Source: Corylus avellana
Lineage: Eukaryota; Streptophyta; Magnoliopsida; Fagales; Betulaceae
Assembly (NCBI RefSeq): GCF_901000735.1
Contig: NC_081544.1
Coordinates: 18,677,358 to 18,741,357, forward strand
Direction: 5' to 3'
Length of the DNA stretch: 64,000 bases
A program made the translations under genes and the position numbers. A model generated the notes under the pieces. The model was not told the DNA's origin, made no database searches, and saw only the letters and a list, made by a program, of their open reading frames with translations. This document shows, one piece after another, positions 1 to 9,483 of the stretch (the first letter of the stretch is position 1; every line of letters begins with the position of its first letter).

Positions 1-502
1 ATCATGACCAATTTCTGGGGCCATGTGTAATACAAAGATTACAAATTTAAGGCGAGCCACCAAATTCAATGGATATTGTCTTCAGGATCACAAAATGGAA
101 GCAAAAGACAGAAGGTTAAACAATCCTCAAATAAAAAGAGAAATGGATTTTGTGATCTTGGTAAAAGTTTTGATTGCAATTAATGGTAGCTATATATGGC
201 TAAGATAACTACTTAAGAGGATATCAAGGTTCTGAACCTCACTATATTAATATGTATCACGGATATTAGTATCTACTGCTTAAAAACAAAAGAATTTTAG
301 AGTTCAAGTCCTTGATACATTATGTGCAATTGGAAATCACTACAACGAGAGTCCCAAAGAGTAGGTGACAAAACAGATACAGACTGGATATGCCTGCGAG
401 AAACTTACCAGAGAAGTCCCACGACACGGTGATAGAACAAAGAAAGTAGAGCTTGGATAGAAAAGAACTGTTGTCAATCTGCCAAAGGGATTTTAACTAT
501 TT
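1..502. other. UEV1 intron 2 sequence, no gene seen
   Basis: AT-rich sequence lying downstream (minus strand) of UEV1 exon 2. I looked for the next UEV1 exon, which should begin with Thr and encode the rest of the UBC fold, in all of 1-1900 and did not find it. It is therefore expected to the left of the window. No other coding signal is seen here. Confidence 0.5.
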
Positions 503-867
503 AAAAGGTATTTATTGCAAGGTGAGGGGCTTGTACGATTGTTGGTGGTCGGGAGGAAGTTCATGAAGCGCGGTAGTGTGGAAGATGATCCCTTTGTGCC
601 TTATGTGGTGTATTTGGAATGAAAGGAATGCTAGATGCTTTGAGAACTCCACTAGGACTATAGAGAAATTGACTCATTTTTTCTTCTTTACTTTGTATTC
701 CTGGACGGCCGCTTGGCTAGCTCCTATTGAAATTAGCTTCTCTGATTTTCTTTTTCATTTTTCTCCCTCTTAGGCGCTCTCTTTTATACTTCCCGTGTAT
801 GTGGGTTGCGCCCCTCTGCGCTCTTTTATATCATATTTACTTATCAAAAAAAAAAAAGGTATTTATT
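503..867 (+). mobile_element. 5'-truncated L1-type LINE 3' end with 14-bp TSD
   Basis: The frame at 576-773 has the C-terminal signature of plant L1 ORF2 (a CLMWCIWNERNARCFE segment, usual for the zf-RVT tail). It is followed by a short 3' region that ends in TTTACTTATC and an A-run at 846-857. The 14-bp sequence AAAAGGTATTTATT occurs at 503-516 and again at 854-867, directly flanking the insert, so this is a target-primed reverse-transcription insertion. Only about 335 bp of an element of several kb remain. It lies antisense to UEV1 within intron 2. Confidence 0.88.
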
Positions 868-1220
868 TTTCATCTTTTGCTTTACATAGTAGTAGAACCT
901 AATACCCGCTGCCACCCAACCTTATTACTTTACCATGTTCGCTGAGGCCCAGTGGTCTCTTCTATTGAAAATGAAATTCATATGATGAATTTCTGAAAAT
1001 CAGAAAGTCTTTTTAAGGGGTAGCTTCAACTAGGATTGGACGTATGGCATAATATGAAACAAAAAACAAAAAAAAAAAAAAAAAAAATTGAGGATAGATC
1101 ATTCTCCTTACTCCTTAATAGTGTCTTGACACTCATATATAATAACAAAAGCTGCCGGGTCCCACAACAGAAGAACCCAAAGCAAGCAATTAACGCTTGA
1201 ACTTCAGACAATTATTCAGC
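868..1220. other. Intronic sequence of UEV1, no gene seen
   Basis: Noncoding sequence with an A-run at about 1068-1087. A 61-codon minus-strand open stretch at 1026-1211 includes a poly-Phe segment encoded by the A-run and has no recognisable domain. I treat it as chance. Confidence 0.4.
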
Positions 1221-1606
1221 GTGTCAACTACAGCCGGTACACAACAGGTGGTTGACTATGTTATAATTCAATATAATGCCAACCATCTGATTTGCAGCAT
1301 GAATCTAATAATACTGCCAGTCCAATCTAATTAAAGCACATCTGCTCTCTCTCTCTCTCTTAATCATGTCAACTACAGGCTATTAATACAATATAATGCC
1401 AACCATCTGATTTGCAGCATGAATCTAATAATACCACCAGTACAATCTAATTAAAGCACGTCTGCTAGGACTCCACACTCAGCATGTCAACTACAGCCGG
1501 TATGCAACGGATGGTTGACTATGGCTATAATTCAATATAATGCCAAAATCTGATTTGCAGCATGAATTTAATAATACTGCCAGTCCAATCTAATTAGAGC
1601 ACACCT
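1221..1606. repeat. Three imperfect tandem repeats of about 120-145 bp
   Basis: Three copies start with GTCAACTACAG at about 1222, 1367 and 1485. Each contains the shared blocks AATATAATGCCAA, TCTGATTTGCAGCATGAAT and CCAGTNCAATCTAATTA. Copies 1 and 3 end in CT-rich microsatellites. The copies differ by small indels, so the array is not recent. It lies in UEV1 intron 2. Confidence 0.85.
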
Positions 1607-1872
1607 CTCTCTCTCGTCCAATAAAAGCCCCAGTGTTTTTACATTCTTCTAAAGCACTCAATCAGTCTACCTTTCTACTGTCTACTTGTCTACAATTAAC
1701 ATGTCCATATTTACATAGTTAAACAAAGTATCCCATTTGAAAGATGGTCATTAGTACAAGACTGGTCACATTGATTTTAAGAATAAGTAAAGGCAGGCAG
1801 TGCACACACACCCGAAGTACAAAACATATATAGAAACGATGGGCAAAGAAGAGAAAAGGAAAGAAAAGGGAT

Positions 1873-1896
1873 AAAAAAAAAAAAAAAAAAAAAAAA
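1873..1896 (-). promoter_or_regulatory. 24-nt poly-U tract just inside the UEV1 intron 2 donor
   Basis: On the transcribed strand the 5' splice site GTAGG is followed directly by 24 consecutive T. U-rich sequence just downstream of a donor is a known enhancer of plant intron recognition through UBP1/TIA-1-type proteins. Its role here is inference. The tract length is visible. Confidence 0.45.
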
Positions 1897-1901
1897 CCTA
1901 C

Positions 1902-2041
1902 ATTGGAGGGACCAATGACAGTCCCTGTCCACGACTGCATGAATATATCATCAGCATCATCCATTCCATAGCTGACAGTTCCATCCCCAATTCCTTTTTC
2001 ACCTCTCTCAAGTTCTTCCAGTAATCTGAAATTCCTAGGAA
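1902..2041 (-). CDS. UEV1: UEV1 exon 2: ubiquitin-conjugating enzyme E2 variant (partial gene)
   Basis: Exon 2 of a plant UEV1 (Mms2-like) protein. UEV1 proteins are catalytically inactive E2 variants that pair with the UBC13 E2 to build Lys63-linked ubiquitin chains in DNA-damage tolerance and signalling. The exon encodes the N-terminal part of the UBC fold. Visible plant UEV1 motifs are [16 protein letters not shown], then [14 protein letters not shown], then [12 protein letters not shown]. The 3' splice site reads ATTACAG before 2041, and the 5' splice site is AAT then GTAGGT below 1902. The exon is 140 nt, entering in phase 1 and leaving in phase 0 after Asn, which is where the family consensus continues with Thr-Val. 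The frame is intact. Later exons lie outside the window. The family call rests on recalled conservation of this segment and is firm. Confidence 0.95.
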
Positions 2042-2547
2042 CTGTAATGACCACAAATTTCAATCAAATAGTTATAATCCACCCATGCATGTATCATAAA
2101 ATATACGCTACTATGAAAAATTTGCCAATGAGATAGTTATACTGACTGATGAAGATTGTCAAATGCATATTCATTCCAGTTTTCAGAAGAAGAAAAAAGG
2201 CAAACGTAGAAACTACATTAAGATTCAGTTGCATCAAATTTATCTTGATTCAGTACTGCTTTTACAAATTCAGAAACATCTCAGTATGAGATTACAAGCA
2301 AGAAGAACTTGAAGCTCTAAGTTATGGCCAACCACCTGTGGGATGGTTATAAGAGATCGTGCAGTATCATTCCATTAGCAACACAAGGACACCAAGTTCT
2401 TTTTCACAACATTTTCGACAATAATTCCAAAAACAATCAGGGAAAACTATCAGTTAAATAGTCACAAAAATCTCACACTACCATTATGTTTGTAACACTA
2501 GGGCATCGAGACTTCTACTTTTATATATGCAAGTAATTGAAGTTCCT

Positions 2548-3130
2548 TTTTTCTTTTGATTAGTAATTGAAGTTCATTAAAAAGCGCAACAGTGCAACCC
2601 AGGCACACAAGAAACATACAAGAGAAATACCAAATCAAAAGAAGAAAAAAGATATAACAAAATAACAAAAGCTAGAAAAATGAAAGCAATTTAGGGCAGC
2701 TGTCCATTGGTAAAGGGTATTGAAGAAAAAAGCTTTTAATTCCACCAATTTCTCATGGTCTTCAAAACTTCGATCATTTCTTTCTCTCCAGATACATCAT
2801 GAGGCAAGACGGAACCTACTTCCACACTATTGTACTATGAGGACTACCGGATTGCCCTCTCCAACAGGCGAAGAGGCCTACGACTCGTCTAGGCATGACC
2901 CAATCTAACCCAAAAAAACTAAAACTAGAATCCCAAAAGGAACTAGCAATCCTAGTGGGGTAAGAAGTGATCAATAGATTCCCCCCTCTTCTTGCACATG
3001 CAACATTACTATACCACTATGATATGCGCTTCCTCATGTTATCCATAGTGAACTTAAAGGAGAGTTGAGAAGTACAGTTTTCCTTGATTACAGTGTCTAA
3101 CATCAGCCATGGTGCTCCTTCAACAGGAAT
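2548..3130 (-). mobile_element. L1-type LINE 3' fragment (zf-RVT region)
   Basis: The element reads on the minus strand. The 3' terminus is at 2548, where T-rich sequence precedes the tail (GATTAGTAATTGAAGTTCATT, read on plus). The minus-strand frames around 2960-3060 show a degenerate L1 ORF2 C-terminal zinc-binding segment (TMDNMRKR, then about 20 codons later a Cys followed by RRGG). Frames are broken by stops. The 5' boundary is not sharp, and no TSD was found. Confidence 0.65.
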
Positions 3131-3840
3131 TTGTTTTCACAATTTGTTGCACTACATATTGACCAGCATCATGAAGTGAATATGCTTAGTGAACAAGCGA
3201 CCATCGACTATTATTTAGTCATTCTGGGCGTGACAGCATCCACAGAATGAAATCCTTCCAGGCCCTTCATTCAGCCTCTAAATGTCACCTATTTATTGCC
3301 CTTCCACCTTGTTTCTCTACTCTCCTGCTAAAGAAAGTGTTGTGAAATGTGGTCCTCCCCGTAGCTCCATTGTCAATGCATGATTACATGCAAGAACCAC
3401 AGACCAGAATGAGGTATATGGAGTCACGGTAACCTGAGGGTGCCACAGTATCCCAGTTATCATGCTCACTCTGACAAGGGGTCTACCATGAGTTGCAACT
3501 TGATACATCATATGAGAAGAACATGACCGTCAGATTAGAAGCATTTCAAAATGTAGGCTCACCCATTTGATAACTTCATTTCAACTTGCCTTCTCTATGA
3601 TGCCACAAACTTGGTTATACATCTCTATCAGATCCTTGGCAGCAAACCTCTGAATGTAACCATGTATGTGGCCCCAAAATAAGATTAAGGGATGTATGTC
3701 TTTCAAGACAAATGTAATATCTGGTTTCCCTATACTTCACAGAAAAGCAAAACTTGCTGGAACTAACCTAGGTTAAAGTTTAGAAGATAGGTTCAAAATG
3801 AGTAAAAGGAAGACAAAGCAAACATCAGCTTAAAGCCCAA
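3131..3840. other. Intronic sequence without an identified element
   Basis: No RNA gene or known domain is seen. One minus-strand open stretch of about 50 codons at 3581-3745 contains HIHGYIQRFAAKDLIEMYNQ and looks compositionally like protein, but I cannot assign it. A 64-codon minus frame at 3317-3511 has no recognisable content. Confidence 0.3.
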
Positions 3841-4885
3841 ATATATTTATGAAGTATTTAAAATTCCATTAACAACAATTTTTCATTCAACACCAAATAT
3901 TATTTTAATTTTAAGCCATCAATAATTAGTGTATCAGCATGAAATCCATTATTTTTATTGTGCAAAACCATTATAAAAGAATTACTATAGCATCAAACTT
4001 TCACAGGAGATCGAAGTATAAAGATTACTAGCATAGCAAACACATCCAATGGCCATCACCATTGGGGTGCATACCTTCTAGTCAATGCAACATAAACCAA
4101 CACAAAGTAGCAAGTGCTGCAATTTATCCTAGAACCAAAATAGACGAGGCACTCCTAATGACAAATCCTAATAATTTTTTTTTTTTTTTTTTTTGGGTGA
4201 TAAGTAAAGGAAATTCATTAGACGTGCAAGGGACACAACCCAAATAAACAGAAAGTATACAAAAGACAACACCCAACAAATCAAGAACAAGAAAAAAGAG
4301 AACAAAACTCTGCATAGCTAGAGACACAGGGTAAAGAGGTAGCAAAGCTCCACTCAAATAAGGTTTTGAGAAGACATGTCCATAGAACTGGACTCGTTCT
4401 CTCTTGATCATTGAAGCTTCGAGCATTTCTTTCTCCCCATATGCACCAAATAAGGATTGAATTGCACTCTTAAACAAAAAAATTTTCCACCTAAGGCCCC
4501 AATACCAAAACGCCAAAAGGTCTACCACCCATTTAGGCATAACCACTCTAGCCCAAACATCTGAAAAACCACAATCCATAGCTCTCTAGCGATATCACGA
4601 TGAAGAAAGAGATGACCTAGAGTTTTCCCACTTTTTACACATACAACACCAATCGATCACTAAGATGTGACGCTTGCGGAGATTATCCAAAGTAAGAATT
4701 TTTGCAAGGGAAGCTGTCCATGTAAAGAAAGCCAACTTCTAAGAAGCCTTAGTCCTCCAACCACTCTTCCAAGGGAAAGGGGAAACACCATTAGGAAGGA
4801 GAACCTTATATAAAGTTTTAACCACAAAAGATCTTCTTGAGGACCTCCAACAAAGGCTATCATCACCTTCCCGATCCACTCTAGC
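3841..4885. repeat. Intronic segmental duplication, copy A
   Basis: This block recurs at about 6905-7928 in the same orientation. Shared anchors are AGTATTTAAAATTCCA, CCATCAATAATTAGTGTATCAGC, GAATTACTATAGCATCAAACTTTC, and then the LINE 3' end beginning in the T-run. The two copies differ by substitutions and by insertions in the AT-rich part. The duplication includes part of the LINE, so it arose after the LINE insertion. Confidence 0.8.
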
Positions 4886-6735
4886 ATAGTACAAAACATT
4901 GAAGAAAGAGGAGACAGAGTCCACGTCCCAATCACGCACTACGCACCAACCTGGTGAAGTTATTGTCCTAATGAGTTGTATCACTACTAACACTTCTAAT
5001 ATCAACCACCATTGCATCCCTATTCCTAGCAAGACAAAATAACTCGGGAAAAGAAACCTTTAAAGGACGATCTCCACACCAAATATAATGCCAAAAATTG
5101 GTATGAGAGCCATCATCACCCACCTCCACGCTAGTAAAATTACAGAAGATATCCCACCCTCTCCTAATGTGTTTCCAAAGGCTCACCCCATAAGCTCCAT
5201 TGACCCATTAGTACACCAACCCCCACCAAATTCCCATACTTTTATCCACAATCTGGTGCCAAAAGGCCGCTCTCTCCAAAACAAACCTCTACAACCACTT
5301 ACCCAAGAGGGCTTGATTGAACATAGACAAGTTCCTGATCCCTAACCCTCTTAAACGGATAGGAGAGCAAACCTTCTTACAAGTAAGAAGATAGAATTTT
5401 GGCACATCATCCAAACCACTCCACAAAAAAACCATCTGCAATTTTTCTAACCGATTAGGTACACTTACCGGGATAGGGAAAAGTGAGAGAAAATAGGTAG
5501 GAAAGTTAGACATAGTGCTCTTAACCAACGTTACTCAACCACCATTAGACAAGTAAAGTCTTTTCCAACCAGCTAATTTTCTCTTCATTTTCTCAATGAT
5601 AGAATCCCAAACAGACTTAACCTTAAACGGAGCACAGCACCCAAATGGAGACCCAAATATTTCAAAGGCAAGGAAGAAACCCTACGAGCCAACCCACTCA
5701 CATTGGGAACATAACCCACCGGAACCAATTTCTATCTAGCCAAGTTAGTCTTCAGGCAGTTTCAAAACAAAGGAGGACACATCTTAAGTATTGAATCTGG
5801 CCTGGCGCAGTCCAACATAAAATGAGTGTATCATCTACAAAAAAGAGATGGGATGTAGAAACAAGATCATCACTCCTAGCCCCCCACCGAAAATACCAAA
5901 AATAAAGCCCGCATTCACCGCCGATGCCATCATGCGACTCAAAGCTCCCATAAAAATCTCAAAAAGGGGGTCCAAAGAGGGTCTCCTTGTCTCAAACCAC
6001 CAATGCTATTGAAGAATCCATTGGGCTTACCATTAACCAATTGAGAACCGAACTATAGATATGCAATGAGCAATCCACTTCCACCACTTCTCCCCAAAAC
6101 CACATCTCCCTAGCAAGTAAAGCAAAAAGCCATAGGAAAGCCAACTGGACTCTGAGCCTTATCCTCATTCATGTCTTTTACTACCTCATAGACCTCCCTT
6201 TCCTCGAAAGCTCGTTCCGACCAAATGAAAAGGGAGGCCATCCACATCCGGGCGCCAATGCTTACTCTCGGAGTAGAGCTAAGAGTAAAAATTAATTTTA
6301 TGCTCCTTGATATCCGACGGATTGGAGGAGGTAACGCCATTGCTAACCAGCTTCTCTATAGAGTTGCAACTTTTGTTAGAAGAACTTGGGTAGCCTAATC
6401 TAAGTAACAACCAAGAAATGAGACTCTCAAGCAGGAGAAAGATGAGAAATCTATCAATTCTATACAAAGAGGGGGAGTCCCAATTGTTGGACCAGGTGAA
6501 ACTTCTACCCTGGAGAGGTATATCCATAACACACTGCTCAAAGATAAATTCTAAAAATTCTTCCACAGTGGGAGAGGAATTAGCCCCCAATCTCTCATTA
6601 GGGCAACCAGAGACGTTGAAATCACCCCCAATACACCAAGGGATATCCCACCGCGAAGCTAGACCTGCTAGCTCCTCCCAAAGCAATCAAAGGCCAACAT
6701 CTGAAGTGGGCCCATAGACACTGGCGAGAACCAGC
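4175..6735 (-). mobile_element. 5'-truncated L1-type LINE (endonuclease, RT, zf-RVT remnants)
   Basis: A 20-T run at 4175-4194 marks the poly-A tail of a minus-strand element. Going up in coordinate the minus frames show the ORF2 C-terminal zinc-binding region (4600-5030, with a PWKSGW segment), the connection region (5289-5528, [15 protein letters not shown] and GGL-like [17 protein letters not shown]), RT remnants with GLRQGDPL near 5960-6000, and the APE endonuclease (6279-6720, IGGDFNVSGCPNERLG and SFTWSNN). The order is that of L1 ORF2. Stops and frameshifts make it dead. ORF1 and the 5' end are missing. It is in the sense orientation of UEV1. Confidence 0.85.
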
Positions 6736-6904
6736 TCAATTAATTCCATACCAATTATTAATATTTGACGGAAGCATTATGTTCTTGTGGTACATATTAG
6801 GCTTCATTAAGTAAAACCAAAAAAACATTTGTGCTTCATAGATGGCAGAACCATAAATTTAATGCGATTTCATAAAAAATAAAAAAATAATAAAAAATTC
6901 ACCC

Positions 6905-7928
6905 CATTTATTGATCAAGTATTTAAAATTCCAATAACCCCAACCATTTTGAATTCAACACCAAACTAATGTGTTGGAATTCACCTATCTATTAGCATGA
7001 AAATAACATTGCTTTAATTTTTGCCATCAATAATTAGTGTATCAGCCTGAAATCCACTATTCATATTCTGCAAAACCATTTAAAAAAAGAATTACTATAG
7101 CATCAAACTTTCATGGGAGATCTAAATTATAAAGATTTAGCATAGCAAACACATCCAATTGCCATCACCATTGGCGTGCATACCTTCTAATCAATGCAAG
7201 TAAAGCCAAAATAGACGAGGCACACTCCTAATGACAAATCTTAATAATTTTTTCTTTTCTTTTTTTGGTGATAAGAAGAGGAAATTCATTAGACGTGCAA
7301 GGGACACAACCCAAATACACAGAAATTATATAAGAGAAAACATTCAACAAATCAAGAACAAGAAAAAAGAGAACAAAACTCTGCATAGCTAGAGACACGA
7401 GGTAAAGCGGTAGCAAAGCTCCACTCTGTAGATCCGCGCTCGTTCTCTCTTGATCATTGAAGCTTCAAGCATTTTTTTTCTCCCCATATGTACTACATAA
7501 GAAGGAAGGAATTGCATTCTAAACAATAATGTTGTCATTCTGGTAAACCCCACTATGACAACACGCCAAAAGGTCTACCACCTGTTTAGGCATAACCCAC
7601 TCTACCCCAAACATCTGAAAAACCATAATCCACAACTCTCTAGTGACATCACAATGAAGACATATATGACCCGGAGTTTATCCAATCCTTTTAACATATA
7701 CAACACCAAACTATCACTATGATATGACGCATGCAAAGATAATCCAAAAGTAAGAATTTTCCTAAGGGAAGCTGTCCATGTAAAGAAAGCCGACTTCTAA
7801 GAAGCCTTAGTCCTCCAAACCCTCTTCCAAGGGAAAGGGGAGGCACCATTAGGAAGTTTTAACCTCAAAAGATCTTCTTCTTCAGGGCATCCAACAAAGG
7901 CTGTCATCACCCTCCCGACCCACTCTAG
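6905..7928. repeat. Intronic segmental duplication, copy B, with truncated LINE
   Basis: Second copy of the 3841-4885 block. The LINE tail begins at about 7247 (TTTTTTCTTTTCTTTTTTTGGTGATAAG on plus) and the LINE sequence stops abruptly at about 7928 at CACTCTAGCG, where copy A continues into the rest of ORF2. The LINE part is minus strand. It is diverged from copy A and carries small indels. Confidence 0.78.
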
Positions 7929-8298
7929 CGGAAAAGAAAGAAATTAATACCCAATACTGTTATATGACAAACCTCAAAATTCAACCCACAAACACCACAA
8001 ATCCTAAACTTCCTCTGCTAGGCATTTGCCAAAGCTGAACACCTCAAAACTCAGCAAGAAACAATCAAATTCTTCAAACCCAAATCGTACCAAATCAAAC
8101 CAAGAAAAGAACCCATATTTTAGAAACAAAACCAATCCAAATCCCTATGTAACATCCGCAGCAACACAAAACAGAATACTAAGAAAATCCCATCAAAACT
8201 CCCACAGAAATTTACAAACTAAATGGCAACAACCGCATGATCGACAAAAAAGTAAATAAATAAATAATAACAACAGTAGAGTGGGAATCTTAGTTTAC

Positions 8299-8326
8299 CG
8301 ACAACACTAGATCCCTCAGAGCCCAT
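8299..8326 (-). CDS. UEV1: UEV1 exon 1 (start codon and nine residues)
   Basis: The minus strand reads ATG at 8326-8324, encodes MGSEGSSVV, and ends with a lone G at 8299 before GTAAAC. With exon 2 this gives the Gly/Ser-rich, Val-rich start followed by PRNF, which matches the short N-terminus of plant UEV1 proteins (for example a GSGGSSVVVPRNF-type start in Arabidopsis). The length, phase and residue pattern all fit. It lies 6.26 kb upstream of exon 2. The alternative, that this is a chance ATG, is unlikely given the match and the donor. Confidence 0.9.
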
Positions 8327-8640
8327 TTGACCCAGCTAGGGTTTCTGAATAGTAGAGAGAGAAGGAGGATGAGAAGATGTACTCGGGATGAAGAACGAAA
8401 GTCCAACTCTTGTTGTCGCAAACTGCGAAGGTCCACCTCCTACACATGTACCATGGACCAACAAGAGCAGGGATTAAAGGACTGGCAGACAGAAAGAAAT
8501 TATTTTCTGTGCGAAGTCTATCTGCTGTTATTCTACACCTTCGAAATTAGGATTCTTTTTTTGGAAAATATTTTTAATTATTTTTAGTAGGCGGCCGCGG
8601 TGCCACGTACGCTCATTCGGAGAATATATACACGAGACGA
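8327..8640 (-). promoter_or_regulatory. UEV1 5' leader and proximal promoter
   Basis: On the minus strand, a TATA-like stretch (GTGTATATATTC, near 8616-8627) lies about 290 nt before the ATG. It is followed by GC-rich sequence with a NotI-type GCGGCCGC (about 8592-8599) and a CT-rich leader (CTTCTCATCCTCCTTCTCTC) typical of plant 5' UTRs, then AAACCCTAG, a telo-box-like element frequent in plant translation and housekeeping genes. The transcription start is not determined. Short upstream ATGs (for example in CCATGG near 8450) may form uORFs. Confidence 0.55.
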
Positions 8641-9276
8641 GACCACGAGTACTGAATGTGCCCTTTTGCAAATGATTTTCTTCCAATTTGTTGTCCTTTA
8701 AATTGTTATTAAACTTTTAATTTTGTTAATTAACCTTTTAGCATTTTTCCCATATCATAAATAGGCCATTTCATTAATATTTTTGGGTTTTTCTAAACCG
8801 AATTTTATTGGATGCACAATTTGAGTAATGTTACAAGTCACTCTTGTGTTTCTCTTGTTTATGAATTTGAGTTTACATAAATTCAATAGTAAATTTATTA
8901 CTATCAAAGGTGGTAGTTCAATGGCTTAAGGAAATGCTCAAGTGGTTAGGTAAATAATAGGGTGTGGATTTGCATTTTCGTAATGAAGAATTTACATGTC
9001 TGATTAGTATAAATTACTTTGGTTCTTATTGATGCCTTAATGGGGCGGGCGATTAAGCTATGATTTGACTGATCTTAAGGGTGCGCTTACCTTTTTTATT
9101 AGAAAAAAATAATAATAAATTCATTAATTGACTATGTAAAAATTGTTAAAAATAAATAAATTTTATCAATTTTTTCTTTTTATAAAAACAAGATGTGACT
9201 CGTATATCATTTGTGGACATGTAAAAAAAAAAAAAAAAAATCTATGCCAACGTGTCCTGATGGAGAGTTCAAGTGA
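8641..9276. other. Intergenic AT-rich sequence
   Basis: No gene or element could be assigned. A box-A-like TAGTTCAATGG occurs near 8915-8930, but no box B was found. A-runs lie at about 9220-9240. Confidence 0.4.
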
Positions 9277-9483
9277 TTTACTATATGGGAAATGTACAAT
9301 GCAAGAAATTTTCCACAATTGGCCCATCTAATTCATATGTGGCAAAAGGCACATGACCATTTGCAATTTTTTATTATTTGATTTTTTTTTTAATTTTAAA
9401 ATTAAAATCAGAATATAAAAAGATTAATAAAGAAATCAAAAAAATAAAAAGGGGTGGAAGCCACCCCATGGCTCTGGGGGGTG

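Larger units (their letters stand above)
2042..8298 (-). other. UEV1: UEV1 intron 1 (6,257 bp)
   Basis: Bounded by GTAAAC at 8298-8293 and CAG at 2044-2042 on the minus strand. It joins a one-base partial codon in exon 1 (G) to TT in exon 2 and completes a Val codon, as expected for the family's Val-rich N-terminus. Most of its length is accounted for by three L1-type fragments and a duplicated intronic block. 2060-2540 has no recognisable feature. The splice signals and codon phase agree, so the intron is well supported despite its size. Confidence 0.85.

Noticed and set aside
1026..1211. Small protein gene
   Set aside because: Includes poly-Phe from an A-run, has no domain, and lies in an intron on the gene's own strand without splice support.
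1..1900. UEV1 exon 3 within the window
   Set aside because: No minus-strand stretch encodes the expected continuation after GPSN (TVHEGR-type sequence); it must lie to the left.
2530..2575. Repeat of AGTAATTGAAGTTC as the TSD of the 2548 LINE
   Set aside because: The second copy is part of the LINE 3' end itself, and no copy was found at the other border.
4124..4579. 151-codon minus ORF as a gene
   Set aside because: It overlaps the LINE 3' region and its poly-A tail; it is LINE remnant plus flank.
8905..9090. SINE or tRNA-like sequence (TAGTTCAATGG box A-like)
   Set aside because: No box B, no poly-A or TSD, and no second copy in the window.
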